Of a stretch of 64,000 nucleotides of DNA, positions 22,110 through 32,923 are shown piece by piece (within the stretch, counting starts at the first letter, position 1; every line of letters begins with the position of its first letter). This stretch comes from Anagrus nilaparvatae. Its lineage: Eukaryota; Arthropoda; Insecta; Hymenoptera; Mymaridae. The notes below the pieces were generated by a model. That model ran no database searches and had not been told where the DNA came from. It was given only the letters and a program-made list of their open reading frames with translations. A program made the translations under genes and the position numbers. Where the stretch lies: contig JAKSXM010000007.1 in assembly GCA_022575985.1 (NCBI GenBank), forward strand, positions 64,820,501-64,884,500, given 5' to 3'.

Positions 22110-25100
22110 ATGAGCGACAAGAAAGGTAACTATGAAATTTTCTATTTTATTATTTTTAATTATTTAAGTAAATTTTTTTTTTTTAATTATAGTTTTTAAT
22201 GATTAAAAATCTCTCGCACGTTCATAAAAACAATTTTTTTCTTTTTTTTTTTAATTCAAACATTAAAAATACTCTTAATCCTTATTAAAATACACCTACG
22301 ATTATTTCTTGTATACATAAAATCATCAATCATAATTTTTTTCATTTCGGAGCAGAATCTAAATAATATAACCTGTTTATTTATGAAAAAATATTATCAA
22401 TAAAATTTCTCTTATACAAATAAGAGTCGTTATTGAATTCTATAATTTATTATTATTTTTTGTTTAATATTCTCTTGAGTTTCATTTTTTTCTAGTAAAT
22501 AATTAAATATTTTGTTATCAAAATAAAATTTCTCAGAAAAATTAAGTGACCTTTAAATTTTAAGAAAAACTCAGATATGTGTAGGTATACTTTTAAAATA
22601 ATTTTAAAAACCGATTAAATTAATGATTTCATTGATCAAATCTAATCTCTTTGTTAAGAAATTAAATCTAACATAAAAGGAACAAAATTCTTAATAAATT
22701 TTTTTGTAAATTTTTAAGATTCCTCGTGCGTTTAGAATTTTTTTCTAGTTGCGCGCGCAATTTTTTAACTTTATTTTCCCATTAGTTATACATATTTTCT
22801 TTCGTATATAAAAAAGAAGAGTGCAATTTTTATTCGTGTGACAGATGAATCAATACTCGACTGCGCCTCTTTCTCTTATATTTTTGCAATTTTCTCTTTC
22901 TCTCTTCCTTTGCTTCTTTATTGTTGTTGTTATTATACATCTCTACTTCTCTCTTTTCGCACGGTAAATTCAAAATGGCCTCGCTAAGTAATTTCACATA
23001 TTAGATTTTATTATGCGGATGTGCGAAATGAAGAAAAAGAAAAGATTTTAAGATTAATAAATAATATGATGCACATTTTATTATTTATTTACTATTAGAA
23101 ACATATTTAATTAATTAATTTTTTATAAAAAGACAAGCTTTTCATTATTAATGTATAAAATTTATGTTTGGTCATTATTAAATGTCCAAATGTGCAGTTG
23201 CGAAAATATAGAATAATAAAGAGAACGATTGTAAGGAAGGGAGAATAATAAAGAACTGTAATTATTACTTTAAATTTTGTCACGTAAGGTTAGTTACAGT
23301 ACGTTGGGTTTACGTTTTTTTGCACTCTTTCTTTTTATGTGGAATTTAAATTTTAAATAGATACCTATATACATATTCGAGTTTTTTAATTTTCATTGAG
23401 ATATTTTTTAAAGTTTCTATCGAAAACAACGTTAAAGTTCACAAAGTCTGAGACATTCTTCCAATCATTTAATTTTTTCATTGAATTTTTGTTAATATAA
23501 AAATTTGTATACAAAAAATATCCAAAAATCATTATTATTTTTAATTTGTAAATGTATTCACACAACAGAAATATCTAAAAATTAATTGTTTGAATACATT
23601 TACAAAATTTTACTCATTATTATTAATTAGAATATTAAGATTAATCAATAAAAATGTGTAGATAAAAAAAATAAATTAACGTCAATTTTTTGATAAAAAA
23701 AATTTTAAATAAATTAAACCGTCATAATTATGAATAAATAATATAAGCGAAGAAAAATATTTATTATTAATAATTATAATTAATATTTTTGACGGTGGAT
23801 TAAATAAAAAATTAATCCTATGGATTGTATATTATAGACAGTAATAAAGATAGAGCTGTCAATAAATGTTTGCAGTATAGTAGCGGAGACCAAAAAAAAA
23901 AAAAAAATATAAAAAAAATCTCAATGCTTCTCGTCCTGTTACAAGAAAAGTTGTGTGTTAGGTGGAGTGATTCCCGGAAGCCACCGGCAATCGCGCAGCT
24001 TATGAGCCACGTATCTAACCTCACCTTATCTCTAATTATTTATTATAGATATAATTAATTAAATCACTACGTGTTTTCGTATTATTAAATTTATTTATAT
24101 TATATAATACTTTATTATTATTATTATATTTTAATCACTAAGTTAATTATTAATTGTATAATTTTTAAGAAAAATACAAACAAAAATATAATAAGAGTCA
24201 TACATAACCTATATACTCATTATTATATTGCTTATTAGAGATGCACCATTCGCCTCCCGATTCAAAAAGTGTCTCAATTGAAAATTGCTCGAGGGCAAAG
24301 ATATACCTATTTTATAAAAAATTTATACGATTTTTAATTAAAAAAAGTAATTTAGAAAATAAATAATCTTTGCACTCGAGACAGCGGTGTGCCTCGTTCG
24401 GGCCGTCAACCTCTAATATGCTTCTTTTTCATAATTTTTTCAGAAAACACAAATATTATGTCAAGATCAGCTCTAGATGGCTGTGATGTGTTACAGAGAG
24501 ATGAGAAATTCCGAGAAAAATAAAGAGTAGCCATGTCTATTTGTCTCAAAAGTATACGGCAACTCGCGAAAAATCCTGAAGAAATAAACAAATTTCTATT
24601 ATTATTAAAAAACAATTAATAAATAATTAAATAAAAAAGCCGGCTATACTTTTTGAATTGGAGACGTCGGCTGCTATACATCCAAATCAATATGAACGTA
24701 AGATATTGATATGGGTGTATTCGTTTAATTTTGTACTGAAAAACGTGGTATTGGTTTACTGCTTTATATTATATACTTTGTTATATTTCCTTAATTCTTA
24801 ATATAACACCCACAAAATATTTTTGCTAGTTTAATGATTTTGAAATACACGATATTATAAATAATTATATAAATTTTGACGATTATTAGTTTAAATTGAG
24901 AAATCGTTAAACTAGCAAAAATTATAACCGTATTATAATATATTTAGGGTGAACACGAATGCTGTATATCTAAAGCTCGGCGTATTTATTTTTATATATA
25001 ATACTTATATTACTTCAAACTTTAATAATAGTAAATTCGTTAGCTCACTTTTAACAATAGTGCACGTGCTTTCTTATCTAGACCATGAGATTCCACATTT

Positions 25101-28100
25101 AAAACTTACATAATTATATATACCTATTTTTGAATTAAAGTGAATTCTAACCTATAAAACTAAAAATTTTTCAAGCGGTTTTGAGACGCGTCAGTGAAAC
25201 TTGTGGTCAGAAATCTTGCATGTACCTTATATAGTGTATTTTTGATTAGTATTTTTTATGAGTGTTGTTTTTTTTTCTATTTTTATTATAGAAATTAAGT
25301 TTTTGTTTTGAAATTTGTTATTTTATTTTTGAATGTTTAGTATTTAATTTATTAATTAAAATAAAAACATAATTTCATGAATTATATACCAATTTAATTT
25401 TCTTTTACATAAAATTATGTTTTTAATTAGGTTTTTTTATGTTTAGAATTTATAATTTATGTAAGTATAAATATAAATGTTTTTTTAATATAGCAAATTC
25501 TAGTTTGCATGAATATAAATTAAGAATAATATAATTTGAACATCCTGTATTTTTTATGTATGAATTAAAATTTCTTTTTATTATTGTTAAAAATAAAAAA
25601 TCATAAATAATGAGGATGTTTACATTATATTATTAATAGATAATAATATTAATTTAAGAATAATTGCATGTGTTTTTGATAAAGTTTTTTTGCACTTTGA
25701 TAACTGATCTCTTTTTATATAGAAATAATATTTTTGTTCTTTTCGAAGTAAGTATATTTTATCCGAAACATAAAATTATGGATATAATTGAACTCGCTTT
25801 ATAATCCAAATCTTTTAAAATGAAATTTATCAAGTAATTTTATAATTGGATAAAGTAAAATTACAAATTGCATGATTAATTTAATAGATATTTATCATTT
25901 TTAAGTTATTATAATTCTTAAAGAGAGATCAGACTGATTTTATTTATGTTATAGTATTAGAGCGAGAAATTTCTATGACAAAATCTTCATTATTTTATAC
26001 ATAAAATATATTACTTTATAAGTTACATTAATAAGATACAATGAAATAAAATTATTCTATAAATATAGAGATTTCTTAATCCAAATAAATAATTTTTCAT
26101 TTTTAAGTTTGTTTTGCATGAGCATGTTTTAGATGTATACTGTTAATAGTGAGCTTATATTACTTATTAAGACTAAATAGCGTTTTTTAAAATCAAACAA
26201 AATAATATTATAAGATATTGATTAAAAAATATTCTTTTTTTTTTTCCTTTTCAAAATTTTGTGTATAATAATACTATATTTTTGTAATTCAAATTTATAA
26301 GATTATAACAATTAATTTTGATTTTAAAAAATTTTTAAGAATCTTAATGTTTGAATTTTGATTTTTAATATACTCTTGATTAAATAAAAATTATTATATA
26401 CATATTTTTTGACATATCGGAAGCAAACAAAATTGAATAACAATTATTGTTTGAACCGTATAAGCACTTTATTTACACAAATTAAAAGTATCACTTGAAC
26501 TTGTCATTACTATTTATAACAAAGAATTTAAACAAATTATACAAAAAATAGTGACCTCAAGTTCAATTAAAATATATATATAATACATATATATATATAA
26601 TAATATGGACATTTTGGTTGTGTGTGGGCTGACAATAAATGTTAGTATTATATAAAACAACATGTCCATTCATTATACTGTTTTGTCACTGAATTAAAAT
26701 TATTGTATGCAAATATTTTTCTTGTTTTTTTACATTATTTTATAGTTTCCTTTTTTTTAAAAATTGCTTGCTACTAAATATTTAAGTACTAATATCGATA
26801 CATGATTGTTAAATGATTCGCATACATAGTTTTATTTTGCATCGGTGTATAAACAGTATAATTTATTTATAATATTGAAATTTATATACTTTTTTTTTTT
26901 GTAAGAATTTACAATATAGATAAAAATTATGAATTCTTAAAAAAGAAAAAAATAATACTTATACATATATATTTTATAATTATGTATTAAAACTAAACAA
27001 TTTTTTTTTATTTTAAATATATCAAATCAACATGTTTGACCAATTTTTTTTTAATTCATTTTCTTTGTTTTTTAAATATTTAAGCATAAAGAATAAATAA
27101 ATAAATAATTAAAATTATATAATAATTTTGTGGTTTGCTGAATCTTGTCACAATTTATTTTAATGCGTGGAAAACTATATTATATATATAATTGAAAAAT
27201 CAAAATAAAATATATTTCATTGTATTTTTAAAATTAAACCACTTTTAATTTTTGTTTTTATTATTTCATTGTATAATTACACAATATCACAGCTCGTTAT
27301 ACTAATATCACATTAAATTATGTTATCGGTTTAAGAAAAAAAGTATTCTAAAATCATTAATTTATTTTCACTTGTTCGTTATGTTATAATTTTCTTTTTT
27401 GTTTAGCTTGTTCATATAAATATAAAAATAATTATTTCTTTGGTTTGTTTATGTTATTTATGGCTTTTGATTTCTTTAGCAACAAAATTTTTATATATCT
27501 TTTATTTATATATATAAAAAAAAACCTTACAATTATCAAATTTGAGAGTGATTTTAATTATTAAAATATACAACTTAAAACTTACAAAAGTGAATCGCTC
27601 TCAAATTTTGACAAATAATTATATACAATAGTCGAATGTATTTTTGGCTTTTTTATTTTACCTTAATTATATTGATTGAGTAACGCTGTTTGCTTTAATT
27701 ACATATAATATATTTATATATATATAAACAAATATATATATTTATATTTATCGGTTTATACATTTTTTCGCCTTAGTTAACTTAGAAGTAATAATAATTT
27801 TATAGGTCAAACAGGAGTCAATTGAATATTACAATTTATTCAAAATTTATATAGATGTAGTTTTTATTTAGAATTTTTAAAATTTTAATATTGACTCCTG
27901 TTTTTTAATCAACATATATTTATATGCCTTTTGATTCTTACAATTGTTTTTGGATAAATTTAACAAAAATAAGTTACATTTTTATATACAAAAGGCAAAT
28001 AAATTGATTGATTTTGACATAAATATATGTTACCAAATTTTCTTAATTAATTTTGATTTACATTATAATGTATTTTTTTATTTTCTTTTAATTTTTTGTT

Positions 28101-29522
28101 TATGCAAGTTTAATATGCAAGTTTTCAATGTAAATCAAAATAAATAATTGATATTGGTAAAAAGATAACAAAAAAATAATTAAAAAAAATATTATATTAA
28201 AATTTTTATAAGTTTTATTTCATTTTATTAATATTATTATATATACCAATATATTTTTAGTAACTAACAATGTTTGAGCTTTATTATATTATATAAATTA
28301 GTATTTTTTTGATAAAAACGGTGTATGTCATGTGTAAAATATATTTATACTTGGGTGTGGGAGTACCGTAATAGCCTTAAAAGTTCATAAACGTCCATTT
28401 TTTCTTTTCAAATATACTTTATAAATTTATTTAAAATTACTTTATAATTATTTTATGTTTTTTTTAAATAAATAGTATATATAAATAATAATTATTAATT
28501 CTTTATAAATAATTGGACGCTTTAAACTGTTTTAAGGTTTTTAAGCACTTTATATGCCTTTGGAAACGTTTTTTTTTATTTTTATTATCTAATAGTCATT
28601 TAAAGTGCTTTTTAATTCTTTATGGGCTATGGTACCAAGTACCTTTGGCTTAGATCAAAATTTTTTCAATTTTATTTCTATTGTTTTTTTTGCTTTAATT
28701 TTATAAATTATGTTACAGCATATCCAGTGGCTCCACATGCTCCAACTGGATTCGTACCTGCACCAGGTCAAGCAGCTACATATGGAGGTAAAAATATTTA
28801 CAAATGTTTTCTATTTTATTTATAATTAAAATTAAATATTTTATTTTAATAGTTCCAGGTGCGTCACCGTATGGAGTTTTTCCTAACCAACCTCAGTTGT
28901 ATGCTGCCCAAGGACCACCTCCACCAACATATGATCAAACTCTTACACATCCGATGGTTGTTATAATTATACTTTAACTTTTTTTTATGGAAAAATTTGA
29001 TTTACTTATTTTTCATTTTAATTCAGATGTATCAACCAATGTATGGGCAAGGTTACCCAGGAGGTTACTTAGCTGGTTATCCAACTGCATATGGACCATT
29101 ACAGTATTATCCACCATTAGCTGCAGCTGCAGCATATTATCCAACAGCAATGCAGCCAGCTCCAGTTAGGCCAACAATTATGGTATCAGTAAGTTTGCTC
29201 TACATTTATTTACTTTATGTTATACATTTTTGAAACATTTCACTATAACATATTTAACATATTAATTACCGTTTTTGATTGTAAAATTATATTTCTGCAA
29301 TGTCAAAGCAATAAATCTAATAATTAATTTATTTTGAAGCAGAATGGATTTGATGGAGCAAGATTTGATGGCATATCGCAGCAAGTTTTACCACCTCCAC
29401 CGCCTGGTGTAGCTGCAAATGCTGCTCAATTAGCAGCCATGGCTGGTCATAGTGTAGCCTTATCACAAAAGAAAGGTTCATTCTTAGGAGGCGGAACAGA
29501 AGGTGGTTATACTTTTTGGTAA
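22110..29522 (+). CDS. DAZAP2: DAZ-associated protein 2, five exons
   Basis: DAZAP2 is a small proline-rich adaptor that binds WW and E3-ligase partners. Exons: 22110-22125, 28719-28787, 28853-28956, 29027-29188, 29340-29522; 177 residues against 168 in human. The C-terminal half is the diagnostic part: GFDGARFDGIS, then QVLPPPPPGVAANAAQLA and KKGSFLGGGTEGGYTFW match human GYDAGARFGAG, NIPPPPPGCPPNAAQLA and RKGNFFMGGSDGGYTIW. A PPxY motif (PPTY) near residue 58 would bind WW domains. Y/P/A-rich sequence fills the middle. Exon 1 encodes only five residues and a split codon; it is chosen because it is the in-phase ATG with a good donor following a promoter-like region, so it is the least certain part. 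Intron 1 (22126-28718) holds the hairpin series. The last exon has two in-frame acceptors (29337-29339 AAG, 29340-29342 CAG). Confidence 0.9.
23543..23609 (+). ncRNA. Candidate pre-microRNA hairpin in DAZAP2 intron 1
   Basis: The left arm TTTGTAAATGTATTCACACAA pairs with TTGTTTGAATACATTTACAAA with one mismatch, around a 20-nt loop. The total of about 67 nt is classical pre-microRNA size. It lies in the sense direction of the host intron. I do not recognise the arms as a known microRNA. Confidence 0.4.
24285..24385 (+). ncRNA. Imperfect hairpin in DAZAP2 intron 1
   Basis: CTCGAGGGCAAAGAT pairs with ATCTTTGCACTCGAG with one mismatch, and weaker pairing continues inward. The loop is about 60 nt. 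It sits in a GC-richer patch that may instead be an old repeat. Confidence 0.25.
24676..24720 (+). ncRNA. Short hairpin in DAZAP2 intron 1
   Basis: ATACATCCAAATCAATAT pairs with ATATTGATATGGGTGTAT: 18 positions with one mismatch and one wobble, 9-nt loop. At 45 nt it is short for an animal pre-microRNA. Confidence 0.28.
24820..24921 (+). ncRNA. Candidate pre-microRNA hairpin in DAZAP2 intron 1
   Basis: Left arm 24820-24840 (TTTTTGCTAGTTTAATGATTT) and right arm 24901-24921 (AAATCGTTAAACTAGCAAAAA) pair over all 21 positions with one G-U wobble. The loop is 60 nt. Confidence 0.38.
25522..25637 (+). ncRNA. Long hairpin in DAZAP2 intron 1
   Basis: AATAATATAAT..GAACATCCT pairs with AGGATGTTTACATTATATTATT, giving about 26 paired positions out of 34, with a loop of about 40 nt. 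Part of the stem is simple AT sequence; the AACATCCT core is not. Confidence 0.3.
26494..26567 (+). ncRNA. Candidate pre-microRNA hairpin in DAZAP2 intron 1
   Basis: TTGAACTTGTCATTACTATT pairs with AATAGTGACCTCAAGTTCAA with a 3-nt internal loop. The terminal loop is about 32 nt. Total length is about 74 nt. Confidence 0.35.
26595..26680 (+). ncRNA. Candidate hairpin in DAZAP2 intron 1
   Basis: ATAATAATATGGACAT pairs with ATGTCCATTCATTAT. Total length is about 85 nt. It lies 27 nt downstream of the preceding hairpin. Confidence 0.28.
27533..27620 (+). ncRNA. Candidate pre-microRNA hairpin in DAZAP2 intron 1
   Basis: TCAAATTTGAGAGTGATT pairs with AATCGCTCTCAAATTTTGA with a single bulge, and ATTAT pairs with ATAAT beyond it. 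The loop is about 35-40 nt. Total length is about 88 nt. Confidence 0.38.
27805..27910 (+). ncRNA. Candidate hairpin in DAZAP2 intron 1
   Basis: AAACAGGAGTCAAT pairs exactly with ATTGACTCCTGTTT, with partial pairing on both sides. The loop is about 60 nt. The 3' arm begins ATTGACTC, like the start of insect miR-929, but the rest does not match, so I do not assign it. Confidence 0.3.
28031..28159 (+). ncRNA. Candidate hairpin in DAZAP2 intron 1
   Basis: TTTTGATTTACATT pairs with AATGTAAATCAAAA; beyond it the outer TACCAA pairs with TTGGTA with partial pairing in between. Total length is about 129 nt. A related arrangement (AACATATATTTA with TAAATATATGTT, CCTTTTG with CAAAAGG) lies just upstream at 27911-28031. 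Confidence 0.28.
28373..28618 (+). ncRNA. Two adjacent hairpins at the end of DAZAP2 intron 1
   Basis: The first: CCTTAAAAGTTCATAAACGTCCAT (28373 region) pairs imperfectly with ATTGGACGCTTTAAACTGTTTTAAGG (28512-28537). The second: TTTTTAAGCACTTTA (28536 region) pairs with TAAAGTGCTTTTTAA ending about 28616. Both are within 100 nt of exon 2. Confidence 0.25.
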
Positions 29523-32341
29523 AACATGTGAACAAGAAGGCATAATTTAGATGATAAGATCAATGTAGGCAACAATTCAACTGTCTCCAAGTCTATACTT
29601 TTTTCAACCCATTTTTTAAGGGTACTATATTTTATATAGACAATTAAATCAAATCGCAAATGTATCTCTACAAGGTACAACAACATTTTTTCTAATATTC
29701 AGGATATAAAACAAAAAACTTTGTATAGTAAAACTTTTCTATATTTTTTATTTTAAATTCAATTCAGCGTAGTTAAAACTAAAAAAATTATCATAAACTG
29801 GGAATCAGTTTAAGAATTTTTTTCATTCCTTTATATCTTTGAGTCATTTTTTTTTGTAGAAAAGACTAAAAAAATAAAAAAAATAAAACTGCTCAGTATT
29901 AAGAAAAAAAAAAAACAAAAAAAAACAAAAAAAAAAACATTCGTAAAATAGAATAAGCTAATCTGTAATAAGAATAATCGTGAAAATAAGGCAATGAGAG
30001 ATTATCTTATTATTGAAATTTGCATTTGACTAAAAAAATATAAAATTTAAAACATTTTATCTCAATTGCCTATTAAGATCGGTATATTCAAGAATGTGTT
30101 CTAAGCCTTTTTTTTAAGTATGACTTGGCAGGCTAAAAAAAAAAGGATGGCTTGCGAAAAAAAATAATAATTTTTTTTATACATAAAATCCCGTCAATTA
30201 ATTAAATTGACTAATAGTAGTTAGTAAAAAAAAGAGATTGTCATGAGTTTTACACATTTTTTTTTTATATAGAAAAATAATAAAAATTGTTAAACTCAAA
30301 GCAGTTCTTAATTATATGAATATAAATAAAAGTGTGAACGTGCAAAGAATAACTTCTTTTTTTATAAAAAAAAAAAAAGTAGAAATATTTTTTCTTTGTA
30401 TATGAGATCTGCTGCGTGTTATGTTGCGAGAGATTATAATTATTTATTTATATAAAAATAAACGTTGCGATTGTAATTTTTGCACGTTTACTTCAATTTT
30501 TCAAAGTGCATACACGCACCTTTTTTATAGTAGTCTTTCAAGTCGTGTAAGTCTTTTTTTTACATATTTTTTTTTTTTTTAGCTATAAGTCAGCTAAAAA
30601 AAAAAGGAAAACTAAGTTAACTTAAAAGAAAATATTAAGATTTGCTTAAGATTTTTACCCTAAAATTTAAAAACAGTTTTCAATTTTTATTAAAATATGT
30701 TGAAAATTTTTGAATCTCATTTTTGGAAACTGTTTAATTATATAAAACTCTTTAAAAACAAGAGTGCTTAGCATTCCAAGAGAGTACAAATTATTCATGC
30801 ATCATGTTTTCAGGGTCTTAAAATCATAAGCATTTCTTTAGATTTAGCCATTGCAGGCGATAAAAAAATGAAAAAAAAAAACACTGAGCGATGCAGAAAA
30901 TTTTTAATTGCCATCTCTAGTTTAAATAAAAATGGATTAATAGAATTATTTTTTCTATGCGCCTATTTTATCTAGGTATTGTAATTGAAATAAAAAATGA
31001 TAAAAAAAAAAAGTATTTTTCTGCTTAATGGTTAAAAAATAAAGGTGCATTTATAGATTTGAAGAAAATGCTAAGCTGTGAAGCACCTGCCTCGCTCTGT
31101 GATCTTAGTATAGAAAAAGTGAGTGAGTAGATAAAACTGAATGTTTGTTTTATCTATTTTATCACATTAAATACTTCAGTTAGCAATAAAATCTTTCATA
31201 AGATTTTTACAATCGATTAGCAATCTGTTAAAGGACCAAAAAAATCATATTTTAAATTCTATGTTCTACAGGTCATTGAAATAAATTCTCGTAATTTTTA
31301 AGTTTGATTATTTTAATAATAAATCGCACAAATAATATGAACTACTTGTTATATAAAAATATATTTTATTAAGATTCGATTATTATTTGTTTGTTAAAAA
31401 TAATTGAAATAATACTTGTGTAACTAAAATTATATTTTTATTTATTTGATAATTTAAATTAATATCAAAAACTATTTAATACTTTTGGTATCAAAGCATA
31501 ATTCAATTTTATTTTTGAGTCCTGATTAGCTATTCGATTGAATTGGTATAACAATTTATTAAAAAAAATATATTAACGAAAGAAGACCCCTAGCGCTGGC
31601 ATTAAAAACGTGATAATTTGAATGCAAAAAATTTTTTGAATAACTACTTTGTAATCAAATTTAAAAAAAATAAAAAAAAAAAAATAAACAGAATGTATAT
31701 TTATAAACTATTTATATATAAATTAATAATTTTGACGAAAAATTTAAATAAAAAATGATTTGTTGATCTTATATTTACATATGTATATTAAATTATTTTC
31801 TTGTTTTTTATATTATATTTGGAATATTTTGTTATTACGTCACAAAAAAAAATTTCTTTTTTTCAATGACTTTATTTATTACAAAAATGCATTTTTTTTT
31901 TTTTTTGACAAAAATAAAAATTAAATTATTTATTTGTTTGTCAGCAATGTGGGAAGATTTTTTTATATGTATCATGAAGAATAAAAAAAAACAGTGCAAT
32001 AAACAACAGGTCTATTGTAAAAGTATAAAAAATGTATTTAATATTGCAATGGAGAAAAATTGTCTTTGTTAAACAATTAATATACATTGAATTTTATTAT
32101 TTCGGTGTATATTTATTAAATAAAAAGAAAAAAAAAACGTTAATAAAACATATTGTGACCATGCATTTATTTTTGTATTTATTTGATAAAAACCTAACTT
32201 TATTTATTTTTTTAACAACATAATTTACATTTTGTTCAAAAATTGATGAAAAATAAATTATAATCTATTAAATTATCTATTAAACAATTTTTAATAAATT
32301 TGTACAATAAAATTCAACTAGAATTAAAAAAAAGGGAAAAA
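29523..32341. other. DAZAP2 3' UTR and convergent intergenic region
   Basis: A long AT-rich stretch with many A-runs and several AATAAA-like words; I cannot place the DAZAP2 polyadenylation site. A hairpin (AAACAGTTTTCAATTTTT with TTTTTGGAAACTGTTT) lies at about 30660-30737. No further gene is visible before the FAM136A stop. Confidence 0.45.
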
Positions 32342-32923
32342 TCACAGTTTATCGAATTGTTTACTATCTAAAACTTTTTTCATAGTTTTTTCTAATGATG
32401 GTAACAAATCACAATAAGTATCAACACATTTAGTTGCACATTTTTCAAAATCAATCGATAATTTATTTACCTCATCTTGTGTTGTTCCAGGGCCCATTTT
32501 ATCTTTTATCGAATCATTACATTCCATGACACATCTTTGAAGACGATTCTATTAAATAGTTAAAGATTTAAGTTCTAATTGTTTAATTTTATTTTCTTAA
32601 TTAAGATAACATACCTGAACCCGTTCCATTTCTCCTTGTACATACTGCTGGGCTCTGTGTAGCGATTCACCACAATTTTCAACACAACTATGAACTCTTT
32701 GAACACTCAATGAATTGTTATCACAACATGATGCTGCACATCTGTGCATGTCACCCTGAAAATAAAAATTAATTTTATTAATCTTTTAATTTAATAAAAA
32801 AAATAGTTTTTCTAACCACAAAAATGATTTAAGTACCTGCATTTTTCTCAAGTAGTTTTTATCAATATCTTCAATTAATCTCGTCATTTCAATTTCAATA
32901 CGTCTTCTCTGTTCTTCGACCAT
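32342..32923 (-). CDS. FAM136A: FAM136A, small mitochondrial CX3C protein, three exons
   Basis: FAM136A is a conserved small protein of mitochondria, probably the intermembrane space. Exons on the minus strand: 32837-32923, 32615-32755, 32342-32548; 144 residues against 138 in human. CX3C pairs are visible (RCAASCC, SCVENC, RCVMEC, KCATKC), the pattern of disulfide-bonded helical hairpins imported by the MIA pathway. The order NYLRKMQGDMHRCAASCCD matches human NIRKMQGLMFRCSASCCED, and RLQRCVMECND matches RLARCTMHCND. Exon junctions are all phase 0. It lies tail to tail with DAZAP2. Confidence 0.93.

Noticed and set aside
23818..24058. Overlapping frames on both strands in DAZAP2 intron 1
   Set aside because: Both include a poly-A/T run and lack homology or splice logic.
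27285..27293. TATCACAGC, the seed of the miR-2/miR-13 family
   Set aside because: No complementary 5' arm precedes it, so no precursor hairpin forms; a 9-base match is expected by chance at this scale.
27888..27907. ATTGACTC start similar to miR-929
   Set aside because: Only the first eight bases agree and the arm is on the other side of the hairpin from the known gene.
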